DNA of 64,000 nucleotides from assembly GCF_021018805.1 (NCBI RefSeq), contig NC_086248.1, positions 49,295,485-49,359,484 of the forward strand, in the 5' to 3' direction. A program made the position numbers and the translations under genes. The notes beneath the pieces were generated by a model. It was not told the origin of the DNA and made no database searches. It saw nothing but the letters and a program-made list of their open reading frames with translations. Below, piece by piece: positions 51,256 to 62,511 of the stretch. How positions within the stretch are numbered: position 1 is the first letter of the stretch; each line of letters starts with the position of its first letter. Source of the stretch: Prinia subflava. Lineage: Eukaryota > Chordata > Aves > Passeriformes > Cisticolidae.

Positions 51256-52440
51256 TGGGTATTGAAAAAGCGCACATGCAGCAAAAATTAAAGTAGCCTG
51301 ACAGTTTTGCTCCTGCTCTCTGGTTTATGCTATACATACTGACATTAAAGATTCAGTAAAGGGAGGATAGCCATTAAACATTCATTGGAATGTTGAAGTA
51401 GGGGGCACCTCAGTGCCACCTTTTGGGATGCTGCACCCACCTCTGTCACTGAAAAAGACACCTGGCTTGAGGCAGGCAAGAATGTCCCATCCTGCACAGC
51501 AGCTTCTCCAGCTGAGTTTCCCCCCATATTTACTGCTGTTCATGGCGAGACATTTTCTCTCCTGCCTGATTTTGTAGTGCTCCCCAGTGCTGTTCAATAG
51601 TGTGAATTTTCACAATATAGATAGTTAACATGAAAGGGTTTTAACAAGATGAAGATATTAATATATACATATGTTTTCCTCTGCTGCTGCTGAAACTATT
51701 TTGTGTTCCAGTGGATTAAAAAATGTTATACTTGCAAACTGGGAAATTATATGGGCCTTAATATTAGGGAGATTTGTCAGTAAAAAAAAGGAGGTGAGGT
51801 GTGCTTGCTGAATGATCACCATAGGAGATGGGCAGATCTAGAGCTTCCTGGGGTGTATGATGGTATTGGTAAAACAGGCCAGGCTGTGTGTCCCAGAGCC
51901 ACACTGACCTGCTGGGAGCTGAGCCACAGCTCAGCCAGGCTTTTGATACCTTGAAGGTGACTCAGAAAAGAATCAAAAGAGAGACTGGGAAATATTATAG
52001 GGAGAGGCTTGATGAATTTGTTCAGTTCAAATTTTACCGAGATTCAATGACTGTAGAAATTCATAGTCTCAATGTAGGAGATATTGCTAAAATTTTGTGA
52101 GAGTTTAGAGCAGAATTCAAAGGGGGAAAAAATAAAGCTTTTTCTTAATTCACTATTGTACCTGATGCTTGCTGGGAGGAAGAAGCCTTAGAGAGAAAAA
52201 ATAACTCTCTTAGGGGCTATCTGTAAATGGAGATGTAAATGGCAGGAAATAATGGTGGAGAAATCTTTAGTCTAACAAGGGTGGACAGGATTCAATAGTA
52301 AATGAGTCAAGGTAAATGCAAACTAGATCTTGGACAGTGAAAAGAATCTGATACTGATAGTTTATGGCAACTGTCAGTTACCATCAATGGAAATTCAAAA
52401 GTCATAACTGGATTTTTTTTCCTTCAAAATTAAAACCTTT

Positions 52441-52484
52441 GTGTATCTAATATTGTATTTTTGTGTATGTAATATTGTATTTTT
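52441..52484. repeat. Tandem duplication, 22-bp unit x 2
   Basis: Two 22-bp units (52441-52462 and 52463-52484) differ at one base, GTGTATCTAA against GTGTATGTAA, and both end in ATTGTATTTTT. Confidence 0.9.
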
Positions 52485-54809
52485 GCACATGATTATCCAC
52501 TTGATACAGCTATATCTCTTCAGCTCTTGCTGAAATCTTTGTATTTCCTTTTAGGAATCTCATATACTCAAAAATGAGTCACTTTTTCTAATTACTTGTA
52601 ATTAATACTTCTGGTAAATGAATGGCATGTCTGGTTATTTTTTATTTCTTTGCTTGCTTCTTTTTCCAGAAATGTTTAGGAGAGATGCAATGCATTCATT
52701 AGCAAGACGTTAACATTCATTTAACATAATTACCATCCTTTTTCCTAAGTAGAAAGATTTCCTTTTCAGAGTAGAAAACTGAGCTTTGAGCTGATCACAA
52801 CATGGGAAAACTGACTTTGGTGAGGCAAGAGGAGAGCACTGAGAAAAGCCTGAGGAGGGGACAGCCAGAGCTTAGCATCAGCCAGGGAGAAAATGGGGGC
52901 AGAACACTATATGCAAATAGTTCCTTCTCTAAAGCATTAAAATGTCAAAAGCTTATTCATCCAGCAAAATCATTACCTTTCACCAAGAGCAAAAGGAAAA
53001 TTCATAGTTTTGTTCATTGAAATATTGCTGCGTTCCACACAAAGAGCTATTGTTGCTCCCCAGAAGAAGAGGACTTCATGGCTGCGTAGGATTCACATCA
53101 TTTAGGGAGTATTTCACCTTCATTTGCTAATTATCAAATTCTCACAAGGTGCCAACTGGCAATTTTCTCCAAAGTCTGTTCACTTTTTCTAAGGTGGACT
53201 AGAACATCCATTTGAAAAGATAAACAAAGCAAGCCTAGGCACCATTCAAATCACACTTAAAAAGTCCAGCTGTGTTACAGATTTTTCACATGCAGGTGGG
53301 TTTCACTCATTGCTGCTGGTAATTCACCCAGGACATGGTTAGTCAATTGTCTTTTTCACTACATCTGCTAAGTCACTTCATGTTTGCCTTTAGAAACAGA
53401 CCTGTGTCAAGTGGATAAAGAAAGGCAGGAATGTGTTACTTGTCTTTAGAAAATGTGCATCGTGGCCCCTTTCACAATGGTGATCAAAAACTGGAGGATA
53501 AAGTCTGTGAATTGAAAAAATTGATAACCCAAGAGGACAGGGGTATGCCCATTTAGGCTTCATCCTCCCCTAGTGCTGGAGATTTTTCCTGAAAGTGATG
53601 AGGCACAGATGATTGAGTCCCCCTTTTATCACATCCAGCTTTATACCCTTTCATAATGTGTGTTAGCTTCTTTTTCAGCACCTTTTCCTAAGAGAAATAA
53701 AGCTTTATTATTTATGTAAGTTGCCTTGCAAGCATATCTGGTTTTGTGGTTGTAGTTCATCTTGGGGCTGACCAGATAAGCACACTTAGTACAAATGGAC
53801 GACAAAATACAGTTGTGGCTGGGGAAGGCCTCTTGACCCAGCATGCAGTGACACATTCTTTGTGTGTTTATGTAGCCTTTCAAAAAGCTGAGCGTGTTAG
53901 GAGGGGAAATTTGCTTCCTGGGACTGCTGAAATCAGGAATACAAGTAATTCTAATTACATTCTAAATGATAGCTCTGTAAGAGTTGCATGGTCATGCTTT
54001 GCTTCATCTCCTTGCCATTTTTCTATTTTTTTTTTCTGTTCACTCTTTACTGCTAGTCTTGTATATCTATGAAGCAGGCACAGTTCTTAAAAGAAAAAAA
54101 AAAAGGAGGGAATAAAGAAGCTTTTTTCTCATCTCTTTCCATCAGCTAGACTTCCCATAGAAGCTGAACAACATCCTCTTTATCAAGATTATGCGTTTCC
54201 ACATCTTGGCATACTATTTCTTTCCTTTAGAGCATGCCAGCAAACTGAGCTACAAGTGATGAAAGTAGAGAATAAGGCATATATAAGGCCATATTTATTC
54301 ACTTAAATCAAGAGCATCTATTTACATGAGTGGAGCAAGTGGGATATGAGTTGCATTTGGAACTATGAACAGCACACACCTGTGTTTCAAAAGATGACAC
54401 ATCTGTAACGTTCTGCCTTGCATGTGAAAAGAATTGGTATTATTCATGGAAATATGAATGAGAGAAAACAGCTGTCAACCTTTTGAGCCATTTTAGAACA
54501 AAAAAGAGTCCAGCCTTGCACCCTGCCTAAAGTGCAGCCTTGACTTGCATTGACAGGGGAGTGTAGTGCTTTGACCTGGCTGTTGTGGAAATATGGAGTG
54601 ATGGCCTTTGCATTATTCATGTCAAATACATACTGCTGAATCATGGAAAAAGCTCCTAAGAAGCTAACCACTTTCTGCTGACAGCCTGAGTGCTTTTTAA
54701 TTCCTGTTCACTTATGTGGGAGGGTATGGCAAGCAGTGTCCTGTGACATTGGGCCTTACATTTGGTTCCAGCACACCGAATCACTCCAACATGAAAAGCC
54801 ACAGTAGAA

Positions 54810-55052
54810 CAACTTGTGGCTTGGCAGGTTTGGACTTGGCATTAGGGAACAGTTCTGTGTTTTCTTTGTACTACTTTACTGTAGTACAGGAACAGGTTAT
54901 CTTGAGAAGTTATAGATTATCCATCCATGGAGGTTTTTAAGTCTAGGATAAGCAAAACTAAGACTGACCTAATCAGCTGTGGTGATAGGGCAGAAAGTTG
55001 GACTAGATGACATCCAGGCATCCCTTTGAATCAGCATTTCTACAATTCTGTG
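54810..55052 (+). mobile_element. CR1 LINE, diverged 3' end fragment
   Basis: The plus strand carries diverged CR1 3' motifs in the right order. These are AGGTTTGGACTTGGCATTAG (54827 on), GGAACAGGTTATCTTGAGAA, ATCCATGGAGGTTTTTAAGT, GGACTAGATGACATCCAGGC and a tail with ACAATTCTGTGGC near 55050. It is more diverged than the copies at 17.9, 19.8 and 38.3 kb, with several internal deletions. The upstream limit is approximate. Confidence 0.88.
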
Positions 55053-56959
55053 GCTTTCTCAGTAAAATACATATAAATTTGGCTTTTGCTTTCACTACAC
55101 ACTCTTTCTCAAAATCAAAGTATTAACCATTATTTTTATAGAAAAAGTAAACCAGAATTAACTCACATTTTTACTGATAAAGTGCCATTATTTTTAACAG
55201 TGACAATAAGATTTGTTCCCTTGGATCACTGAAGAACAACACAACTATTATTTCAGTGGAGCAATAGCAAGAATGATTTTAATTTGAATCCAGCTGCTGT
55301 TACAATGAAATTCAAAAGGCAATGCAGGCCATAATAAGGAGCTAAAACCCTGTGGTTCAATAGTCAGCATTGATCTCTCTCTTATTGATCTCAAGGAAAC
55401 CAAGATTTCATTCTATGGCATAAAGAGCCTCACAAGAACTTTCCAGCAATTAATTTCCTTTTAAGTTCTTCTCTGATGGCTCAAGCAGTATTTTAAAATT
55501 AATTTTGCTCGTTCTTTCTGCAAAGATTATTTTTGCAATTTATAGTGAGTTTTAAAAAGTATAGATTTCTTACACGTCCAGGTGTAAAACTTGTAGTTTG
55601 CTAAAAGAAAAGGAGTCTTTTATTACCAGGACAGATCAGTTAGACCCCTGTAACTCTAATAACCCTTCTCACAGTTATAACATTCTTTACCTGCTGTGGG
55701 GAATTATTTAAAAAGACTTATTCTTATCTGTCTTTCTATCTATCTAAGCTCAAAGTCTGAACTATACAAGCACAGTCTCTATGGATCAGCATAGCAGACT
55801 ATTTATCCCTATGCAAATTATGTTTTGGAAAACAGTATTCAGTCCATATAGTGAAAAATTGTGACAGAGGTAGGACAGTAAAATAAATTTGATTTGGACT
55901 ACAGTGAAGTTTTCTTGGGGTTGAAAGTTTCCTAACATTTGGTGGAGCTGAGAAATGCCACCAGTCTTGACATTACTTTGCATTTGAATGGATTTCTTTG
56001 ACAGCATGTTCTCTAGCTATTTCTCATGTCTTCTTTTTGGTTTTTCTGAAAAGCGTTTCATAGCATTTCTTAACACCCAAAATATTCTCCATTCCAGTCA
56101 GTTGTGCTTTCATGACTACATTAAAAAATGAACAAAAAGACTCAGAATGTATAACCAATAAAAGAAAAGGAGAGCAGATGGGAATTGATGTGCAGCAAAA
56201 AGTGAGGACTGAACGAAAGCATGTGAGGCTAGGAGAGGCAGAAAGCAGAACGAGAACTGGTTGTGCTTTGCTTGGGGATAGGTGGCTGTACTGTCTGTAG
56301 GGAAGGGGGGAGGTTGTTTGGTCCTTTTGCTTCAAGAGAGAAGCTGAAGAAATAGGATTTGCTGAAAAATCTGGGTGGTGTATGGTATGGCAACAACAAA
56401 ACACATTCTGTTCCAGCGGTAGCTAAGGAAGGTATAATCCAAAGCTGGACACCTGGAAATGAGCAAGATTGTGCAGTCTGCATCCAGAGGAGTGCTCTGT
56501 GCTGTTGGTGCTGGCTGGCAGTGAGGAGGTCCAGAGAAAAGGAAGCAAGTTACTGTTATACTGGTTTACTGAAGACCAGAGAGGTGATTCAAATATTCAT
56601 TGCCCTATCACCTTGCCACTGACCTGACATTGCAGCAGATCTGGCATCTGATTAATCAAATCTTAAGGAAAGGTTAAAGTAATTAGTTTAAATCAGTGTG
56701 GGTTTGTGGTGAATACCTTCTGTTAAAATAGCTTTGTGCCTTTTCTAAGGTTGTTGCTAGTTTAGGGACAGTCTTGAAATCATCTGTTTCAACTCTCAGC
56801 CTTTTCAACCTGCTAATACACAATGTTTTGATTAAGAAACTAGAATGATACAAAATCAACACTGTACACACTTTAGGTGGTGTTAAAACTGGCATAGTGG
56901 CTGTTTCTAAACCTAAATGTGTTTCTCGAGCACGGTGGATTATCAGTTACATGCTATTT
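55053..56959. other. Unique non-coding DNA
   Basis: No gene or recent repeat is recognised. An open frame of 126 codons on the minus strand at 56024-56404, overlapped by other frames on both strands, has no recognisable domain. Confidence 0.5.
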
Positions 56960-57830
56960 TACATTTTTATCAGTGGACATGAGAGAAGAGAGAAAATTAC
57001 TCCACGTCAAATTTGCAGATGACACAAAGTTAAAGTGGTGTGGTAATAGATAACAGAACAAGCTGTTGTACAGAGTGGTCTGCTCTGATTGCTATGGACA
57101 CAATGCAAGAAAGCAGTAGGAGTCTGTATGAGGCCAAGTAAAAGGACTATATATAGGAGTAAATACTGTGGACCATGCTGATAGAATTGTTCTCCGTGTC
57201 CTAGAAAGCAGTGTCAGAAAAGGTTGAGACACTGTGTGTGGAATTAGCAGGGTCTGACCTCTACTGTGAGTGTGTGATGCAAAAGGGATCATGAGATTTT
57301 TGGTATGTGAACAAGGGAATATTGAAGAGGTCTTGGTTATTGTATGACTGGCTTCGGGACACTGTCCCGTTCCATTGTTCAAGACTGAAGAATACTTATA
57401 ACTAGAGAAGTTTTAAGTGAGAGCCACAAGAGTGCTAAAAGAAAGATCCTTTTATAGCAAAAGGCTTGGCCTGCTTAATTAAACAAAAATAAGATTAGAA
57501 AATGACTTGATAGAATTTTGTATATGTTAAACAAAGATTGGCAACAAAGCATCAGGAAGCAGTAGTAGAGAGAAAACTGATGCTTCGTAAATTCCTCTTT
57601 AAAATAATAGACACAAATTTTAGTAGTTAGGTAATTAATCTCTGGAGCAACTTGTCAAGACTCTCAAGTCTCTCCATTGCTGAGCAATGGACAGTATTGG
57701 ATACCTTTATAAAAGACAGAGGCTGTTCAAAACAGGCATCAATTTTGAGATGTCCTGTGGTCTGTCCTACATTGGAGGTAAAAGTAAATGATCATGTGGA
57801 TCCCTGATGACATGATAGCTTATTATATCT
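56960..57830 (+). mobile_element. Ancient, strongly eroded CR1-type LINE
   Basis: In one plus-strand frame 56960-57055 reads a CR1-like reverse transcriptase segment: IFIS, a charged stretch, then KLLHVKFADDTKLKW, with the catalytic FADD at 57012-57023. A stop follows soon after. Further on, weak matches to the 3' half of old reptile-type CR1 elements appear in order: CCATTGTTCAAGACTGAAGA near 57373, a TAATTAATCTCTGGAGCAAC-type segment near 57631, then GGTCTGTCCTACATTGGAGG and an AAATGATCATGTGGATCCCT tail around 57758-57807. The length of about 870 bp makes it the most extensive CR1 relic here. Its resemblance is to older sauropsid CR1 subfamilies rather than to the young avian type at 17.9 kb. 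Limits are approximate. Confidence 0.75.
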
Positions 57831-59040
57831 CTGTTCTTCTCTTGGAATTTACACACAGCTCAACCTAGTCTAATGCAAAAAAAAAAAAATACAGAAAGGA
57901 GAAAAAAGAAAATAGAAAAAATACCTGCAATAATTGTATTCATTTTAATTTTCCTTTCAAACACGTTAACTGTCACTGTAACAGACAGCTTCACTGGTAA
58001 AACCTTTATTTGCAAAAATCTGTTCTGCAGTATATTCCTAACCAGAAGCAGCTTATCCAGGGTGCCTGGTCATGCCAAGCACAACTGGTTACAGGCTCAG
58101 CCAGCTGCTGGTCCCTCATAAAGCTCTTCTGATAAAGTGATTTTTCTTCAACGTGTTTTGAGCTGTATTTCTGATTTATCAGCTAAACTTGTAGTTTGTG
58201 GATAATTTTTTTTCTTTTTTCCTGTTTTAACTTTTTTCATACAGCAGGTAGCTGACAAAAGCCGTAATATGACCTGGTGAAACTATGAAAATTCATGCTA
58301 GAAATAAGGTTTGAATAAACTTTCCTTGAAAGAACTTAATTAGGAATCTGATGGGTTCCCATGCCCTGAAGTCAAATAAAACTGGATGTCCCCTTGAAAA
58401 AGGATTTTCTGCAAGAAGAGCTGATTTCAGTTCTAGAGTTGCTCTGTAGAATATTTTGGTGTGTGATATCCGAGGTTAGATTGCATGAATGGATTGTTTC
58501 CATTTTAATTATAATATCATAGTATGAAAAGTATCAAGCTGTGTATTTTTCTAAATACCCTGTACTGCTTGAGCTAGATGTTTGCTGTGAAGCTGCCTGA
58601 ATGCTAGAACTGGGATCAAAAGAATTTTGTTGGAAAAAATTCAGAAACTCAAACAGATTTCTTAAGGAGGAAACAGGTTTTTTATGAAAAAATAAATTGA
58701 GGTTGCCTTCTGTCTTGTTTACATCTATGCTGTGATGGTTTACTCTTCTCAAAAGTGATTTAAGCATTAAATATTGTATTGAACATTAAAAGTTCTGAGA
58801 TAATAATGAGATAATGAGGTGAATTTGAGGGCATTCACTTAGCAAGTAGCCAGGGAAAACTTCTGAGATATGAAAATATGAAAATGTTTGGTTTTACTAA
58901 TAGATCTGGAGTTAGCGGGTGTATTAAGAACCTTTTTTTTTTGGTGGGAGTTTCTTCTCAAGTTGTGACTCTTGCATATTTTGGGTATGAAATTACACCT
59001 GATTTTTGTTTGCTTGCTAATGAAACAAAAAAGCACTTAC
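57831..59040. other. AT-rich non-coding DNA
   Basis: No gene is recognised. A13 lies at 57877-57889, followed by an A/G-rich stretch. Open frames are short. If the exon candidate at 59041-59100 is real, this is the start of its downstream intron on the minus strand. Confidence 0.5.
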
Positions 59041-59100
59041 CCTGGCAGTCCGTGTCGCCATTTTCTCCAGGGTATTCACAATGACAAGAAAAATGTTTGG
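59041..59100 (-). CDS. Candidate 60-nt exon, EGF-like C-terminal half (parent gene unknown)
   Basis: On the minus strand 59100-59041 reads CC, then 19 codons for KHFSCHCEYPGENGDTDCQ, then G, directly followed by the donor GTAAGTGC. The Cys pattern C-x-C-x10-C with internal Gly fits the last three cysteines of an EGF-like domain, found in secreted and cell-surface proteins. The segment starts after CAGCAG and stops lie in frame shortly upstream, so it would be its own exon. Both ends are phase 1 and the length is divisible by three, as is typical for EGF-coding exons. Against it, the acceptor has a poor pyrimidine tract (a purine-rich stretch precedes it), the peptide is very short, and no partner exon is visible nearby. 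I do not recognise the gene. It may be chance. Confidence 0.25.
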
Positions 59101-59362
59101 CTGCTGAGACTTTCAACCTGACTCAGATTTCACTTCAAAGAATCTGGTTTTCTCTGTGTCCTTTTTCAAACGATTGAAGTAAGAAATAAAGACATAACAT
59201 CAAGTTCACCTCCGGTGAGATTGGACATGCCATCATTGAATTTTGTCAGTGTAAATTTCTTCCACAAGTTACATTCTGACCCCAGTTCTGGTATATTTGT
59301 TAGAAAAAGAAATTGCCTATAAGATCCCATGTGTATAGATCACAATTGTAACTGTCCCATGT

Positions 59363-59592
59363 GTGGTTTGGGTTGGAAGGGACCTTTAAAGCTCATCTGG
59401 TCCAACTCACATGCAATGGGCAGGGCCATCTTCAGCTGGATCAGGTTGCTCAGAGCCACATCCAGCCTGATCTTGAATGTTTCCAGGGACAAAGCTGGTA
59501 CCACCTTTCTGGGTAACCTCTTCCTGTGCTTAGTCTGAATGTCCCCCATTTTAGTTTAAAACCATTATCCATTGTGCTATCTCAACAGGCCA
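59363..59592 (-). mobile_element. CR1 LINE, 3' UTR fragment
   Basis: Plus-strand text reads GTGGTTTGGGTTGGAAGGGA, CATCTGGTCCAACTC, CAGAGCCACATCCAGCCTGA, ACCTCTTCCTGTGC and a diverged TTAGTTTAAAACCATTATCC, all reverse-complement CR1 3' sequence. The element is therefore on the minus strand, with its 3' end at about 59363 and a 5' truncation near 59592. The terminal microsatellite is missing. The open frames on both strands (59329-59549) are products of this repeat. It lies about 260 bp from the exon candidate, in the putative upstream intron. Confidence 0.95.
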
Positions 59593-60658
59593 ATTATCTG
59601 CAGAACAAGTTCACCATGGCAGAGAGTTCCTTTTGAAACAAAACCAGTCTAAATTGTATTCAATTTTGTCCTGCAACACTGGGAGGAGGATGGAAGTGAT
59701 TAAAAGAATGGACAAAAGAGGAGGCTGGAGCTGAACGGACATAATTTTTAAATGTCTGAGGAGCTTCATCCAGTTTGATGAGAGCTGTCTCTTCAGTCAC
59801 GAGCAAGGGGGAATGGGATTGTGAGGTTCAGCCTAAGCTCTGTCAACGAAACCGTGGAAGAAAAAGCACAAAGCTTCAGGAAACTGAAAATCAATATAAT
59901 CAGGCAATGAAAGCATTTTTATTACAAAGAACCAAAAAGTGTCACACAACAAAAGGTTTGCTGAAAATGGAAAATTGGAAAGTGTAAGGCTTCAGCTTTC
60001 CCAAGTAAAAAATAAATTGCAGTTATAAAGAGAGAGAATACAATATACTTTTTGCAGGATAAGAAGCTCTTGCCTACAAGGAGTTAGAAGGGGTGAAACC
60101 TCCAACACTGGAAGGCACCTTCCACGGGGTTTTATTGTGCAGACTATTTTAGTGTTGCCCCTCCATTCCTATTCTGCTTCCTACATAAAGGCTTTCTGGT
60201 AGGTGCTCATTTAATACAGAAAGGAGTCCTTTCCCTGAGATTTTTTGACCTGAACCACACAACAGTGGAGACTAAATTGAGGCAGGGAGAGCTGAAGATA
60301 TCCATGGGAGGTCTGTGGTAGAACTGGGACTAGGTGTGCTGAAAAAATCCCAGTTATAGACCTCTGCTTGCTTTTCCTGATCCCCACTGCAAGGGTAGGT
60401 AAGACCTCTGGACCATGGACCGTAGTTTCTGTCCCACAAGCCAGGGATTACTGAATGTCCTGGATTACTGAAGTGCTTCATCTGTCTGACCTTGCAGAAA
60501 TAATCAGACACAATAGAAAGTCTAGCAAGTATTTGCCACAGGGTCAGAAGGTGCAGGGTTGCGGGGGCTTTTTAACTGCTGCTACACCCTCTGTGTGTTG
60601 GGTACAAGCAGAGGGAGGGCAGAGGTGTCTTAAGGTGAGACAAGATCTTCTCCACTCC
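59593..60658. other. Unique non-coding DNA
   Basis: No gene is recognised. The plus-strand open frame 59775-59987 (70 codons, Lys/Gln-rich) and the overlapping frames around 60272-60814 show no domain I know. Confidence 0.5.
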
Positions 60659-60775
60659 TGTGGTGGATTGACCGTGTCTGGCTGACAGGCTCCCACCAAG
60701 CTGCTCTCTCACTCCTTCACTCCAGCAGTTCAAGGGGAGAAAGTAAGATAAAAAATTCATGGGTTGAGACAAAGG
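60659..60775 (+). mobile_element. LTR-like avian repeat, 5' part
   Basis: Starting with TGTGGTGGATTGACC at 60659, the text continues through GTCTGGCTGACAGGCTCCCA, CCAAGCTGCTCTCTCACTCC and GGGGAGAAAGTAAGATAAAA to TTCATGGGTTGAGACAAAGG near 60770. This matches my memory of the start of a widespread avian long-terminal-repeat family whose consensus opens with a TGTGGTGGGTTGACCCTGGC-type phrase. The leading TG fits an LTR start. After about 60775 the resemblance is lost, so the copy is truncated or has diverged. The family name is not certain and no internal viral gene is visible. The consensus is from memory, so a database comparison is needed. Confidence 0.6.
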
Positions 60776-62224
60776 CAGGTACTTGATCCCAGCCAGACCC
60801 AGGATGACCCCCAAGGACCCTGTAGGCAGGTTCTCAACTATTTCTTCCCCTTCTCACAACAGCACCAATTCTCAACTATTCTCATTTCCAGACATTTCTT
60901 CTGAACTATAGCAGTGCACCCTCCCAATTGAGTAGTTCAGGAATGCCCTAAACATTCATTAGACTAAACCAAAGATTAGGCAAGCAATTTAGCAAAGATT
61001 AAACAAGTGATTACTTTGATGTTTCTCACTGATTTGATCTCTCCCTGTGCTCAGTCAGCAGCTCCTCCGCACCCCAAACAGTCCTATCTCCATCTTTGGG
61101 CATGAAATGTTTTGAGCAGGCTGTGCAAACAAATTTGTAGGTCTCATATTGCATAAATCTGTATTACCTTCATTTTCTGAGAATGTCATCTGTACAGAGC
61201 TGTAAAATCATTGACCTGTGTACACAGTTTGTGTTGAAATTATTATTACTGTTATTTCTTCCTTCTCAAAACTTGTTGTAGTTTGTTCCACAGTGTAAGT
61301 TGGATTTTTAATTCTGATCTCTGACTATGAAAAGGCATTGTTCATTCTGCTGTGAATGCATTTTCTTGAACTGAAATACTCTTCTTGAAGGAGTGGTTTC
61401 TGAAGCCACAGGTCTTGAACTGTTTTAAACTAGAAGAGGATAAAGTGATAATATAATGAGTCTTCCTAACATCTGATTTCCATAGTTTGATGAATTTCAA
61501 TATAGAATGTTTCATTAATATTATATAAAGAAGTGATTTGCAGGCAGATTAAGTGGTTGACACAGGTACTAAATAATAAAAGCATATAAATTAAATTCAA
61601 GCACACAATTAATTACAAGATTAATCTGTTCTTATCTAGTCCCATGATATCTCTCAAGTATTCCTGCATACTCATAATCATGTTAGTTGAAATTATTTTT
61701 TATAAATATATTTTTATATAACCTTAGCAGGGTACTGATGATATTCTGTACCTCATGTAGTTGTACAGTGCACACAGGTAAAGTGTGATATTTCCCAATA
61801 GCATAAACTGTAAACTAGGAAAAAATAGTGTCTGGGTCTCAGAGTGCTGTTCTGTTTGAAGGGCCCACCCCTGCCTGCAGTAAGGAAGCTGTAGCAGCAA
61901 TATGGCGTGATTTGATACCAACATTTTCTCACTGACTGCCACTGTTTTGTTCTGATAATTTCCCCTGTGAGGCCCTCTGATATCTGTCCAGGTGCTTGGC
62001 CCTGTAATCAGACTTAGGGAGCAATAGGAAAATACTAGGAAAAGGATCATCCTCATTAATTTCATTTGAACATTTGAAGGGCTGCTGTCCTGACAAATTC
62101 AGGGTTGGTTGGTAAAGATATTTTTGCATCTGCAAACAGTCTTCTGTGATATCCTTTTCATTTGTCTTCCCAAGAAAATAAATCTTGACAAAGAACGTGT
62201 TAGGAAAATTAATCCACAATGCCA
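60776..62224. other. AT-rich non-coding DNA between two LTR-like pieces
   Basis: No gene is recognised. The first 300 bp (60776-61090) are moderately C/T-rich and could be the diverged remainder of the LTR-like element. The rest is AT-rich, with no visible retroviral gag, pol or env similarity. Confidence 0.45.
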
Positions 62225-62480
62225 GAGGTTTATGTCCAAAAAGGAGATGGAGTCCTGTAGCTTAATTTGAATAAAGAGAGAGGCCATGGGGCATTTCCCA
62301 TGGGGTCTCTCAGATTGTTGGGTGACACAGCCCCGGTTTTATCCTACATTCCCAGCCACATCACCCTGTTCCTTTTCCCCATTGGCTGAGGTACTCAGAA
62401 GGTACAGACTTCCCAAATTGCCTACTCTGTGCTCCCCTCTAATAGGCACCCCCCTTTTGTTATGTAAAAGAAAGAAAAAA
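62225..62480. mobile_element. Possible solo LTR fragment (orientation uncertain)
   Basis: Read on the minus strand, a CCAAT box (plus ATTGG at 62381-62385) lies about 40 bp upstream of a TATA-like GGATAAAACC (plus 62335-62344). GAGAGACCCCATGGG and a pyrimidine-rich part follow, a layout expected of U3-R in an LTR. Read on the plus strand there is an AATAAA at 62271-62276. The text resembles passerine LTR sequence I have seen, but I cannot name the family, and neither end is clear. No viral coding sequence is attached. Confidence 0.35.
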
Positions 62481-62511
62481 GAAAGAAAAAAGCTCTTTTT
62501 TTTTTTTTTTT
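62466..62511. repeat. A/G-rich tract followed by T16
   Basis: AAAAGAAAG-type repeats at 62466-62491 are followed by T16 at 62496-62511; the two can pair as an imperfect hairpin. Confidence 0.85.

Larger units (their letters stand above)
46501..54809. other. Unique non-coding DNA
   Basis: No gene is recognised. A GC- and CpG-richer patch at 47150-47210 contains GCTCCC/GGGAGC inverted ends. (AT)9 lies at 49699-49716, a run of 50 T at 51205-51254 and a 22-bp tandem duplication at 52441. A minus-strand CAG|GTAAGA site at 46726-46731 has an open frame upstream, but the protein is unremarkable. Confidence 0.5.
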
